From: Rhabdornis inornatus
Taxonomy: Eukaryota > Chordata > Aves > Passeriformes > Rhabdornithidae
Assembly (NCBI GenBank): GCA_013397075.1
Contig: VWZS01007655.1
Coordinates: forward strand, 1,054,633-1,118,632
Reading direction: 5' to 3'
Length of the DNA stretch: 64,000 bases
Positions 23,791-36,409 of the stretch are shown piece by piece. Position 1 is the stretch's first letter, and each line of letters starts with the position of its first letter. Position numbers and translations under genes: made by a program. The notes beneath the pieces were generated by a model, which saw nothing but the letters and a program-made list of their open reading frames with translations, was not told where the DNA came from and made no database searches.

Positions 23791-25058
23791 ATATTTCCAT
23801 CCTCGTCTGGTGAAGGTATGGCTGCAGCTGTCTGTAGGTCTGGCACCAGCTCTGGGAGGCAGTGCCTTGTTGCAGACCCCCTCCTTCCCCCTCAGCATTC
23901 TTTTGCTTGAAGCTACCCCGTACCTGCAGAATCCAACTTGCAAATCCAAGGGCACCAAATTCCCTTTAAAAATACCTTTTTTTTCATTTTGAGAGCCTTT
24001 TTTAAGCTGAGGCAATTATTACTTGTCATAAATAAGAACTGCCAGCTGTGAAAAACATTCCATTCACCGTTCTAAAAATGCTTTATAATTGTTTCTCTCT
24101 TCAGCAAAGAATTTTCTAACTACTCTGTGGTGCATTCCGCCAGTCAGGGGATGCAGTGGGAGGATTACTGATAAGGCTATCCATCACTGTCACTCACAAG
24201 GATTGGACCCCCAGAGTGCACTCACTAAGTTTGCAGCACACTGGCAAATCTCTTAGGATTCCATTGCAGATGAGGATGCTCAAGAAATATCACCAAATAG
24301 AATGAGAAATGGTATCCATCACGTTAAAATCATGCCTTTACCAGATCCAGGGTGTGGTGCTTCGCTTTTAAACCATCATTGCAAAAAAATCATGTATGGA
24401 TTATGTGAAGAAACAAACAAGTGCTTTTGGCAGTTAATGCCTAGGACAGAGCTGAGAATGAAGAGTGAGGCTGAAGAAGATATTAGGCTTGCAGACAGCA
24501 TTGTCTGCAGATGGGAGCTCCAAGAAAGAAGAAAGTTGACTAAAAAAATAGCTCTTGCCTTAAGTAACTTTCTTGCAGTGTCTGAGAGAGAGCTGGAGCA
24601 TGGGAAGATGAGCTGCTCAAACTTTGCTTGTCAAAAAATTCGTATTAATTCAGACAGACTTTAGTTTGTGAGAGTTTCACATTTCCAGATTTTCCCTTTT
24701 ATATTTATAGGTTCAACAATCCCAGAATGAAAAGAAAAAGAAGTCTTAGTTTAAATGAATGGGGCCCAGTAACCAAGAGAAGAGATGTTTCATTCACCTT
24801 TCATATTCCTCTGAGATTTAAGCTTTTTGGGAAAGCCCAAAATGGGGAAAGATTTGGAAAAATCAGCACTAATGAGTGGCTTCACTTTGTTTGATCTACA
24901 AAAAAGAAAGCCAATGGGACAGCTTGATAGTCTTTCTACATGTTAAACATTATTAAAAGATGATGAATTCTAGGTTATATTCTGCCCTAGTGGCTAAGGA
25001 AGCAGGAAGAAAGAACAAGAAATAAAAAGGCCTTTCTTAGCAACAAAGGTTCTTTTTG

Positions 25059-25256
25059 GATAGTAAGAAAAATATTTTCTTAAGGTAGTAGGGGATTGAG
25101 ATACACTGCCTTTGGATGTGCAAAAATCCCCTCAGTGCAGCTGTGGAGAGCAGTTAAACTGTGACATGTCATGGGAGCTGTGGGGGCTGACTTGATCCTT
25201 CCTCAGAGCAGCACCTTGAGCTAGAAAGGCTCTGGAGGCTCCTTCCAGCCTTTCAC
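25059..25256 (+). mobile_element. Diverged CR1-like LINE 3' fragment
   Basis: The order of weak matches fits an old CR1 3' end on the + strand. A TAGTAAGAAAAATATTTTCTT block resembles the CR1 'agtaagaaaaatttctt' region. It is followed by GGATTGAGATACACTGCCTTTGGATG, a GGGGGCTGACTTGATCCTTCC segment, and finally CTCTGGAGGCTCCTTCCAGCC, the equivalent of the 'ctcnggaggtcccttccagcc' end of many CR1 subfamilies. No long open frame survives and the terminal octamers are not visible. The match is from memory of the family consensus, so the subfamily and exact limits are uncertain. Confidence 0.5.
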
Positions 25257-25259
25257 TCC

Positions 25260-28200
25260 CAGCTCCCTGGGTGATACCCTGATGCACCATCAAGAGGAAA
25301 CATTAATTCTGCCTTCCTCTGGCCAGACTTACAGTGGTAAATATATGACCAGGGAATTGAGAGGAAAACATCTTCATGCCAAATGAGACTGTGGATGACA
25401 AAGACAGCCTTTGGGGCAGGGCCTGGAAATGAGGGAACAATCACACAAATGCTCCCAGCAAATCCAGCTGTAACAGGCAGCCCACAGCCTGAGCAGAGGC
25501 AATGCAGTTCTGAGGGACAGGATTTCCAGGGGAATTAGTACTGCCATGGGGAAAGCACAGTGTCTGCTCTGTCAGTCTCAAATGAGGTCATGGTTTCCAC
25601 AGCCAGATTTTGGTGCTTACACAGATGCTTGTTTCCACTGCTAGGAAAATTCTGAGAGGTAGACTGCGTGTTTCTAATGCTAGGTCTCGCTGTGCTGTCA
25701 ATAAAATCAAAGTATTTCCAAGGGAGGAGAGCCAGCCCAGTGCAGCAGAGCAGTTCTGCAGCAGCAGGTTGGTGTTTCAGGCACTCACTGCACTGTCCCC
25801 ACAGCAGCACGTTCAGTGTCACCACCTGGCAGTCCTTGCCTCTCTCACAGAGCCCTGGCCATCCACGGAGCTGCTGACTCTGCTGTCCTATTCTCCCTCA
25901 GAAAAGGAGAATGGATGTCACTGCTTCCCTCAGAAAAGGAGAATGGATGTCCTGCTCCTCTGCTTGATTGCTAGAGCTGGTTGGCTGCCACTGCTCCTTC
26001 TCATCACTGAGCTTCTCTTCTCCTGCCCAAACCTGCATTCAGTCTGTTCCAGCTCTGACAAAACACAAGTAGGAAGCAATCCCTCCCTCATACCAGGTAG
26101 CACAGTCATGGCCTCCTAAACTAATTGCATCTTCTTTCAAAACTTTGGGATGAAAGAAATACTAATTAGTTATTTTAGCATAACTACAGGGAGAGCTGGA
26201 TGAGAGCACATGTTCTGCAGCGTGACTTGTGTGCTTAGAAGTCCCCAGGTTTGGGAAATACTGACACCTCAATTTCCAGAAAGCCATGAGACCACTTTGG
26301 GGATAAATACATTAGGACGTGTGTCTGAACATCAGAGGCCACCTCAAAACTGAGCACTCAAATGCAGAGTCATGCTTAAGTCTAAGCAATCCAAGCAAGA
26401 AGCTGGAAGTTGAGGAATTGCAGGTGGAAGAGCCACACTCCATGAGGAGTGGCTGGAGCTGCAGCAGCCCTGCTGACAGGGCACAGGGCATGATCTATGT
26501 GCAAAGGTACTAATCATGGCAGAGATTCAGCTTTGAAATGCTCACCAAACAGTTTAACACCTCCATGGAGCAGCAAAATGCAATTCATCCTGAAGGAGCT
26601 CTATTCCCATTCAAAATGATGGCTGGGCCATATTTACAGTGAAACTGCACTTGTCCTTGGAGCACATGCTTTCAAGATGCTGAGAAAATGTAAATTCTGT
26701 GCCAGATACCAAGTCTCAGGATGGGTGGTTTGGCCCCAAGCCAGCATGGGGCACAGGATCCATCAGAGCCTGCAGGAGAGCTCACGTGGCAGGGTGGGCT
26801 GTGAACATTCCTGCTCTTCCTCCCTCACTGCATTTCTGCTCCAGCCACACCACAGCCCCTCAGCCTGGGCACAGCTGAACCTCATGTGGCTGCCAGTGTC
26901 ACACACAGAACAAGCACTTATCCAGCAGTGATTTATGCCCAGTGTTCCCAGCTGTGGAGATCACACAAGATAGGACAATATGGTGTCAGCAAAGTAGAAT
27001 GCCCAGGAGTACTTCAGCAAGGATTACACAAACCACAGCAAAGGAGAAACACATCCCCTTGCCAGGAAACCACAGAACATCAAGAAAACAGGTTAGATTT
27101 GGCCAATGCAGGAAAAAAAAGTCTTCTCAGTTCGGCCCCATAGGCAGCTGCCTGGTGATTTGACCACATCACTCTTCCTCTTCCTTCCCTAAGATCCCCA
27201 TGCACAAATATGTCACCTAACACCTTCAGTGCTCTGTTTACCTCTGACTTTCCACACCATTCCTCTCTTGCCAGGTTTCAGGCTGACCAAACACCTCTTC
27301 ACTCTAGGGGCAGTCCTGCTGTCACAGGGTCCACCCACCCTCACTTTCCTGTGTCCATACTGATGGCGCCACTGGAGAATCGCTTTGGCCACAAAGAGAA
27401 ATTAATTGCCTGCAAATTGTTCCTTGCAATTCCTTTTCTTCTAATCCCTGCATGATTGCTCTGGCCTCCTTCAAACCACTCCCAGGTCCCTGGGTCTGTT
27501 CAGACTATGGGTTCCCACCTCCTGCCACCTCCAAAATTTCTTCTCCCACCTCAGCTTTCCTCCCCTGTTGCAGCTGAACAGCACAAGTGACACACAGCCC
27601 ACCCAAGGGGTTTGCTGGTTTGGGAGAGAATAACAACAAAAAAAACCACCCAACCAGAACTGCAGAAGCAAGGTAGGCATATACAATAAAGAAAGGTGCA
27701 AAAAACATGACAGCAATGTTCAAATACTTCTTTGATGCACAATGTGTGTGGAAAGAAAAACATCTAAATGGAGCATTTGTGCATTGAGAAGGTGGTGGCT
27801 GTGTTTGAGGGTGGGTTACTTGCTCCAGAGGTTTCTCTGTAAGCGTTCCCACAGCTAAGACATGTAAATTCTCACAGCCTAATTTCCAGCAGTGCTCATC
27901 ACCTGTCACTGATTTAACAGCTTCAGGAAGAGCTCAGTCATAGCCAGTAAACACCTGACTTTCAGAGAGGCTTTCCATCAGCTGTTTTGCAGACTGTGAT
28001 TTGAATCCACAGCCTTTTGAAGGCTCAGAGAGCTAAAATTTGCACTGTCAGACAGGTGCAATTAGCCCCATCTGTTCCTGCAACTCATTTACTGGTTTGT
28101 GTAATTTCCAGTGCAAAACTGAGCTTGAGGGGAAAAAGAAAAAGTAATTTCAGAAAATCATTACTGGGAAATAGAATTTGCTGTTACCGTAGTCTTGAGT

Positions 28201-31200
28201 GATGGGACAGAGAAATCAAACATCAGTGTGCAGTCAAACCCCACCCAGCAAGAAGCTTGGACAGTCCTTACATCCATTGCCAAACCTTTGTTAACCATAA
28301 ACCTGCACAAACCACATGGCTGATCCTAAAACCTGATGCACACGATGCTATTACTGCCCAGTAGGGACCTCTGCAGTGCCAAGATCACTCTGCATTCTGT
28401 CCCCAAAACCCAGGATCAGCCCCAGACTCTTCCTGACCCCTTGTCTGCTGGTAGCAAGCACTGAACCTGTAATTCAGAGCTGTAAGCTGGGCTAAAGAAA
28501 ACTGAATTAATAGCAAACTCACGCTTCGTAAATTTGGATTGAATTCAGCAAGCACTTAATCAAAGAAGGAGAAGCACTGAAAGCCTGCTGGCCTTACTTT
28601 ATATTTTCAAGATTCATTACTGATATTGCATTCCATAGAAATTTTGTTCTTTTCTTTTTTGCAGCAAAAAGTAAAAGGCTTAGATCATTTGAAAATAAAA
28701 TTACTTATTCATTTCAAGCTGAATAAAACGTCTGGGTTGGAATGATGTTGGGTTTAGTTTTACCTGTATTTCCCCCATAATTAATTTTTTTAATGTTTTC
28801 CTCATAGGAGGCAATACCATGGTTATAGTACCCACTGTCTTTCAAGGAGCCTCAGGCTGGTATGTTCAGGGTTTCAAGCCAGAAACCAAAATCCTGTTTT
28901 ACATTTGCAAATGAATTCACAAAATCCTGTTTGTGTATGACAGAAAATGACAGCGACCTTTGCTCTGCTGTTGTATGGAGTGAAAGGGGAGATGCAGATC
29001 CATGTACAGCTTAGATCTACAAATATCTCAATTTGTTTGGGGAATCAAGTAATTTCAACAGATCCTTTCATCAACCTGCAAAGAATGGATCCTACCACAC
29101 CATCTTACTGGTATTTAAAACAACAGGCTATATTTCCATTGTGACAAAAAGCATTCCCAGCAGGTATTACAGCTGCTGTAGGGATGTTTTTACTCTCCTG
29201 CATCAAAGCACTCAGAGTATTATTTGAATTATTATGATTTAGCCTGTCTTGGATACAGGTGCCCCATCTTTCTAAGATGGTGGAGTGATTGCAATGTTAC
29301 AAAGATGAATGGGTTGATACTAGTCATCTCTATGATACACAGCATTTTTGGAGGAAGAGTACATAAAAAGGACAACCAAGCTCTTCTTTGTAGGTGTATG
29401 AAGACACAAAGGAGTGGAGATGGAGCAATACTGCAGTACAGGATGGGTGTGAGTGTGGGGAGGGAAAAGCACAGAGACACCTCACACCATCATTGTAACT
29501 GCATACAGTTAATTTCTGGGTAGCCCAGGGGTGGCAGAGGTTCACACGCCTTCCTAGCACTGACTCATATCAGTTTTAGTGCTGAAAGGGATAAGAATGG
29601 TCACTGCTTTCTCCACCTTGCATGTGACAGGATTTTCCCCAGGAAGTCTTTCACTAGACACCATCTCAGCACAGATGATCTTCTTTTCAGAAAAAGCACC
29701 TAATTTTAAAGATTACACATTACAATGAATCCAGCACGACCCAATGTAAATTGTTCAAGTAATTAATTCCCCTGGCAACAAAAATGTACATGCATTTCTA
29801 GGCCTGATCCCTCTGTTCCTTCTTCACTGGTTTTCCAGTGACCAGGAGAGATGCTGCCACACACAGCTCCAGCCCTGTGGCTTGGCCAGGAGCAGAGTCA
29901 AACACAAACGACAGGAGGGGAGCTCAGAGGGCTGGACAACCTCAGCCTTACCCCCCTCACATGAATAAACCCCCAGCCTGTGGTTCTGTGCTACACAAAT
30001 GCTGCAGTCGAGGAATCTGTGCCTCCCCTTGCCAGGATCAAGCAAGCAGAGCTCAGAGAAGCCTGCAGCCTTGCACTGCTGAGCATGAAAGCTCAAAACT
30101 TCTCCATCTTGACAACAGCAGTGATTTACAATTGCACAAAAGCTCTGTAGAGCAACTTAAAGCAAGGCTGCATTAGTTACCAGACAGAAGATAGGAGCAA
30201 TCAATTTTGCTCAGTCTGGACTGAAGTTCTGGAACTTTCCTCGGGTTCAAAGAAACACAAAGGTGTTCAAGCATCATTTTTTTAACCTCTAGAAGACAAG
30301 ATGATCAAAAAACCTCACAGGAAAAAATCCCACAGCTTGCCTTTCTGCTTGGCTCTCCAGCAGGTATAAACAAAATTTAAATAAATAGTGGTTGAGATAA
30401 ATGAGGATTGAGTTAAGAGTTTTGTGTTTCTCCTGGGGGTACTTTTTGCCATGCTTCCTGCCATGAAATAGGACCTTGCTCCTGAAACAGTTCATGGTGG
30501 ACAGCAAGATTATTCAGAGAAAAAACTCTTTATACAAGAGGCTATGTCAGACTATAGAAAAAGTCATGATTTGAATAAGAGGGTACTTTAGGCAACTGGA
30601 CTTCAGCTGTGCTGAACTATATCCTTGGTTTTGCACTGCTCAGTGTGTCAGGTGCATATTGTCTCATTTCATCTTCAGTAGGTGAGCCAGAAACCATGGA
30701 AGAATAAAGAAACAATGAGAAGGAGGCTAAAGAAAACAATGAGTAATGATGAGGGCTTTGAGCAGGAAGAGGTTTGTTGTGGATTTTAAATAAAATACTT
30801 TTACAGAAAGGTTCAACAAAATTTACCTATGTTGTAATACCCTGCTAGATTAAAGGCTTAAGTGCATTTGCAAAACGAAAATGAATCCTGTGTTTAATCA
30901 TTCTATTATAAAATTCATTAATATTGCAACAGCTTTGAATTACACAATTACACAAATATTTTGCATTCTATTATTTGATTCAGTAATCTCATTTATTTTC
31001 GATTTTATTAGCTGTTTGCTTCAAATTGTTCAGTGAGATGCTCATTTGGTTTGCTTCAGAATGGGAAGGATGATTTCTTCACCCTAATGGGAACATCAGA
31101 ACCAGCCCTCATATCTCAGAGCTGCTCTGGAGACCAAGTCTCTTCTCCCTGGAGCATCGTTCCTCTCAGACAGGGAAGTGAGTTAATCTCCTACCGTTTC

Positions 31201-32760
31201 CTAATTTTCTTAAAGTAGAGAAAATGCACTGAACAAACAACTGGTATTTTTGCTTGTGGAACCCTTCTCAGCTCCTCAAGGGCATTGCTGCTCCTTGTGC
31301 TCTTTGCTGCTGTCACAGAGGTGACAATCCCCACCCTCTCCCCTGGGCATCTCCCCCACCTTTAATGATTTCTGCTTTCCTCCCTAGCACAGCACAGGTG
31401 GGGAGAAGAGGGTCTGATGCAGGGATCTGCTGCTGAGAGCATTAAAAAAAGAGCACAGAACTGACTGCTTGCACTGTTCTGCTGCTCGTGTGCAGGGTGA
31501 AGGAGGAGGATACCTCGAGGTAAGGGATTTCTTCAAAGCCTCAGAGGACTTTTGATTAACTCTGCAAAACTTAAAGACCATTTCCTCCCCATCCTCCTCC
31601 AATACACAGGGGTTAGACAACTTAGCTAATGATTTTAGGTTAACAGAACAGGTGAACGTGAAACACCAAAATGAAAGTGCCCATGGGCAGACCTCCACAA
31701 ATACAAATACTCTTCCTGAGTTTCTGATCTGCAAAGCAATTTTTTTAAAACAATGAATTATGTGGAAAATATACAATTTTAAGTGTATTTGCAAAAGCAA
31801 TGGTTCAATTCCCTTGTCTACTGCCGAGGCATCTCCAGTTTAGAGATGACTTAAACATTTGGAGCCAAAGATCATTAGGTATAATCCTTCTCTGGCCTTA
31901 CTGAATCTGTAAGCAGATAAGGCAAAGCCTGAAGAAATGATCTCTCCAGCAGGTCAGCCTACACAGACATGCACACACACACCCTCTTCCTCTGTTCTAA
32001 AGGTTCAGAGTATTTTGTTAGCTGGAGGTAGGATTAAAGAAGAATTTAAGTCTCCCAAAGCCTTTCCCTAAATGTGAACATGTGATAAGAGTTTGAGTTG
32101 AATCATCAAAACCAGTGAAGGCTGGGACTGAGAACAATGACAAAATCAGTACTGCAGATTCACATGAGCAATGATTCACATGATTAGCTCTTTCTAGGGG
32201 TTAGAAGAATGGATATAGCAGGATTATTGCAGCCAGCCTTAGGCTTTGAAGGCCCACACAGACACATTTCCAAGGTAGAGGGCTTCATTCCAACTTGAAA
32301 GGCAGAGGGAGGAAAATAAGAAAATAACAGGTGTGATGTTCTAATGCATTGAGAACTGAAAATCTGCTTTCCATATTCATTACAGAAGAATAAACCTGGA
32401 GTCACAACATGATATACCCACACAAAATTAGTAAGATCTGCAATTTATACAAGAGTTTAAACCAAATTTTCAAGCCCCCGTAGGTATTTCTAATTAATAG
32501 TACTGATGTATTTCCTTAAAATAGCTGGGAGAGATACTCCATCCTCACACACTCAGGCAGATGGCATGGATGTTAACCAGAGTGTAAACTGTGAACTGCT
32601 CTGTGCTCTGTGAGGGTGAGGACTGACCCTGCTCTGAGTGCTGCCAGCAGCATCCACACACTGTGCTGAGCTGCAAACAACCTGCAGTGCTCCCCCAGCT
32701 CAGCTTTCCACCCTGCTGGGAGCACCTGCATCCCCTGCCTGTGCAAACCAAATTCAGGGA
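25260..32760. other. No gene seen
   Basis: Non-coding. A + strand frame of 169 codons at 25,610-26,119 runs through the 32-bp duplication and has no domain. There is AT-rich, TAAT-containing sequence at 30,880-31,030 and a short AC run near 31,971. Nothing else is supported. Confidence 0.55.
25894..25951. repeat. Tandem duplication, 32-bp period
   Basis: The 26 bases beginning TCCCTCAGAAAAGGAGAATG are repeated exactly after a 6-base spacer (ACTGCT). The identity of the copies suggests a recent event. Confidence 0.95.
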
Positions 32761-32766
32761 GCTGCT

Positions 32767-33048
32767 GGGGACAGACACCCAAACTGAGCTGATGGGGACA
32801 GGACACCCAAACTGAGCTGTGGGGACAGGACACCCAAACTGAGCTGATGGGGACAGGACACCTAAACTGAGCTCCTGAGGGACAGGACACCCAAACTGAG
32901 CTGATGGGGACAGGACACCCAAACTGAGCTGTGGGGACAGGACACCCAAACTGAGCTGATGAGGGGCAGGACACCCAAACTGAGCTGTGGGGACAGGACA
33001 CCCAAACTGAGCTCCTGAGGGACAGGACACCCAAACTGAGCTGATGGG
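32767..33048. repeat. Minisatellite: ten units of 27-30 bp with three unit types
   Basis: Ten consecutive units share the core GACACCCAAACTGAGCT and differ mostly in the tail: type A ends GAT, type B ends GT and type C ends CCTGA. Reading left to right the order is A, B, A, C, A, B, A, B, C, A, with unit lengths of 27, 27, 28, 30, 27, 27, 28, 28, 30 and 27. Unit 1 lacks one G of the GGACAGGACAC part, unit 4 has a C-to-T change (CACCTAAACTG) and unit 8 begins GAGGGGCAGG. The array is sharply bounded by unique GC-rich sequence. Long - strand frames through it, reading repeated 'SVWVSCP' and 'QFGCPVP', are products of the repeat and are not treated as genes. Nearly identical units imply recent expansion or homogenisation. 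Confidence 0.97.
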
Positions 33049-34344
33049 CCCACAGCTGCTTCACTGCTCGCCTCCATCAGGGCACACACAGCACCTTGCA
33101 GGAAAACAGCCAGCAAATGGACTCAGCTCAATCCCCCTCCAAGGGAAATTAAAATCTCAGGAAAGGCTTGGAAAGACAGCAGTGCCTGTCAGTGATGTCT
33201 CAATTGTTATTAGTGGAAGGCTAAAGCAGTGTGGAAGTTTTCACCTCCTTTTTTCCCTGTTAAGGTGGTATCCAAACCCACACCCAGCACAGGCTTGTGG
33301 TGCTACAGAGATGTAATTCAGAGACCAGCAAAGGCCTCAACAATTTCCTCACCAATGAGAAAGCTTAAGCTACTTTTGGAGGCAGTTTTTTCTATCCTCA
33401 GGAAGATGGCTTACTTGACCAGTTTGGTAGTCTACAAGAGCCTCTCTTAGGTTCAGAGTGAGGCACTGATGGATTGAAGAAAAAATTACCAGTTCCAGTT
33501 TTCCCTGCTGCTGCAGTCTATGCTGATGGCCTCCAAACTAAGACCAGTACAGCCAGGATGTGGACACCTCTGTTCCTTAAAATCCCCACTGACCTTGCAA
33601 GGTGGTTCACTTCTCCCTGGCTCTCAGAACTGCAGGATGGATCAGGTGTGCTGCTTCAAGTGTCATCCCCTGTAAGAAAGCCCTGTACCTTCAAATAACA
33701 ATAATTTATAAATATGTAAGTGTGCAGCATTTATCTGGAACACTGGCAAACACAAACAATTGCTACAAGGTCACTCAGACAAGAATTCATAACACTTTAC
33801 ATCACCTTTCTCACTGGGTATCAGTAAAGAATGGCTATTACTGCCTTTGCAGACCAATTTTAAATGGTTCAATTCTATAGTGTTTGTACACAGAGCATTG
33901 CATTTTGACTTATAAATTACACCAACATCGGTAAACCTCTATTTCTTGAAGTTAAAATTCCATTTTTTCACTTGCAAACACAAAATCACTTCAATGCAGA
34001 GAACATCTTCATATTGTGTATATGGGAACCCCAGTCCCTGCTTCAAGGGAGGGAAAAAGACTCAAATACATCCATGGCCCAAGAGCAGCATCTCTGCAGA
34101 GCCTTAAGAGAGGTCTTTTTATACACAGAAGTGGTGGCTGTGGCTGAACGAGAACCAGGCCTGGTTTTTTGTCACTGAAACAAAGCTGCAAAGTTGATGA
34201 TTAATTCAAGCCTGCAAATTTGATATCACTGCCTTCCCAGCACACATGTACTGGGTATTTGCTCTGTCCAAAACCCTTTCCCGATGCTGTTGCCACAGTG
34301 CCTGAGCACCTCCCAAAGCAGTGATCCTCCCTGGAGTGAGGAGT

Positions 34345-34440
34345 GCCAGTACCTGCACTTTACACCTGGGAAACAGGCTGCAGAGTGACTAAATGGCTTC
34401 TTCAAAGTCATGCAGGACAGGTTTGAGTTCCAGATTGCTA
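34345..34440 (+). mobile_element. Possible MIR-type ancient SINE fragment
   Basis: The order CTGCACTTTACACCTGGGAAACAGGCTGCAGAG, then TGACTAAATGGCTTCTTCAAAGTCATGCAGGACAGG, then TTTGAGTTCCAGATT follows the MIR core order (a 'cattttacagatgaggaaactgaggc' block, 'agtgacttgcccaaggtcacacag', then 'ttcgaacccag'). Such copies exist at low numbers in birds as old amniote repeats. The divergence is high, so a chance resemblance is possible. Confidence 0.4.
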
Positions 34441-36378
34441 ACATCAGCCTGGCCAATCCCTCCTTCACATTATCTGGTCTTTACCTAGCATCATCCAGCC
34501 ATTCTCAGCTGAACCAGTCTTATAAAGACAGAGCCAGGCATGCATGACAAGGAAATGACTGCAATAGAGGCAGGGGGTGGACACTAACAGACATTTGAAC
34601 TACAAAACCAAAACTGAATTAAAATTAAAGCTCCCTCATTAAATTTCTAATCGTTGTGTGATGCTGTGTAATCATTTTTAAACTACTGTCACCTTTGTTT
34701 TTATGTGACAAAAGTAGAGGAAAATATGGGCTGAATCCTAACCTTTGCTTGGCTTTATTATGTACAATTCCTTTTTTAGCATTCTGAGCATTTAACCTTG
34801 AAAAATAGTGTTGTTTTGCTGCTGTGTTTTCTGATTGTTAGTCTCAAGGCATCTCGGTGGCATCTTTATAAATCTGCTGTCGCTGGTAAATATTTCTTGC
34901 GGTCCAGAGCTGAAGACTGAAAAACCCAGATCACTTTTAGCTGTCAGGCAATTAATGTAATCCAAAGGAAATGAAAGGTATGTGCAGCTGGGGCTGCTTT
35001 TAGTAACATAGGGTTCCTGACTCATTCTTCTAAGGGGAACAAGGGAAAACATCAATAAAACAAAGCACAGACAGTGTGCTGGAAAAGATCTTGAAACTCT
35101 GAATGCCATTTCATTGTAGATTGTGTGACAACTATTATTGTGAGAGAAAAGGCTATAAATGTATTTATTGATATCCTGTTTCAAACAACAGCCATATTAC
35201 AGTTACACAGGGCTGCATCATCTCACATCATCAGTTTCTAACTTCTCCTCTTTTGGGTCGTTCCTTTTTTTTAAGTAAAGCCAAGCACAGGAAAGAGGTA
35301 TTTGTGTTTAGAGATGCAATGCCAGTACTGATGGCTGTTCTGAGCCAAAAGGGGACAGAGCTAAGCTGGACAGCTACACGGGTAGTAAGGCACAGGATCA
35401 ATACACTCTGTATATGAGCCAAGATCTGAAACAAGTTGCAGACTCCTTGTGGGCATAGAGATGCTACTGCAATCTGGAGTGCAGCAGCAGGGATTTCAGC
35501 CTTCACCCAGGTGCTGTGGCTATCAACAACCTCCCAGCAGCTACCAAGGGAGGAGGCCAAGGAGGAGTCAAGTGCCTGGCACTTCAAAACTCAAACAAAA
35601 ACTTAGGGATCTGGCAATATATCAGCAATTCAGGGATTTGAATATAACCAGTAGCCTTTTTGTTTGGTCAATAAACACTGCCAGTGACACAGAAGACGTG
35701 AGAAAGGAGTGAGTTCAAAAGCCTGCTTGGGTGGGGTTGGAGGTGAGTAAAGCAAGGGACAGATTTTGTGACCTTCATCAAGGTCCCTTGGCCCAGCTGG
35801 GGACATTACTGCATTAGCAAAACAGGGGCAAAACCTGGTAGGACACAGGAGAGAATCTTCTGACCCCAACAGTGTCCCTGAACAGACCTGGGAGAGCATC
35901 AGTGCCTGTGGCTGACAGGACACAGCACCTCTTCTGTGGATTTTCAATGCACCTTCACACCCCAGAGCCTGGACAATGTTTCCCTGCCCAGTTCTGCCCT
36001 AACCACTGTAAAAGCAGACCTTTGGGGCATCTCTCCAAGCCCAGAGCCACAGCATTCCCATTTGCATCTCCTGAGCAGTCCAGCTTGCATCTAACCCTTC
36101 CTTTTTCCTCTGCAGTCAGAAAGAGTACTGCCTGTATTAAGATGGCAGCATCAGGCCCTTCTATGGTACTGGCAATATAGAATAATTAAAGCAAACTAAA
36201 TGAATAATTCCAGCAGATGAAAATTAACTCAGCCACATAGGCAGATAAAAGCATCTCCTGTTATTTGAAGTGTCTGTGGAGCTGCACCTTTAAACACCAT
36301 GGCAACCAATACCATTACTGAGTTCTTTTTTAGATCTCATTTAAAATGTAGGAAAATTGATGCTTTAGTCACTCTGGG

Positions 36379-36409
36379 GTTTTTTTGGGTTTTTTTGGTT
36401 TTTTTTTAA
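36379..36409. repeat. T-rich tract with GG/GGG interruptions
   Basis: Runs of seven to nine T separated by GGG and GG, about 31 bases in all. Confidence 0.9.

Larger units (their letters stand above)
18950..25050. other. No gene seen
   Basis: AT-leaning non-coding sequence. + strand frames of 172 codons at 21,213 and 22,433 and of 120 codons at 24,302 have no recognisable domain. A - strand acceptor near 19,300 (CATGTTTTTTATTATCTGTAG) opens a Cys/Lys-rich frame but has no good donor. Low-complexity stretches include an A-rich tract at 21,605-21,626. Confidence 0.5.

Noticed and set aside
32545..33116. Three long - strand frames with repeated SVWVSCP/QFGCPVP motifs
   Set aside because: They are translations of the minisatellite in different frames; unit lengths of 27-30 bases shift the frame between units.
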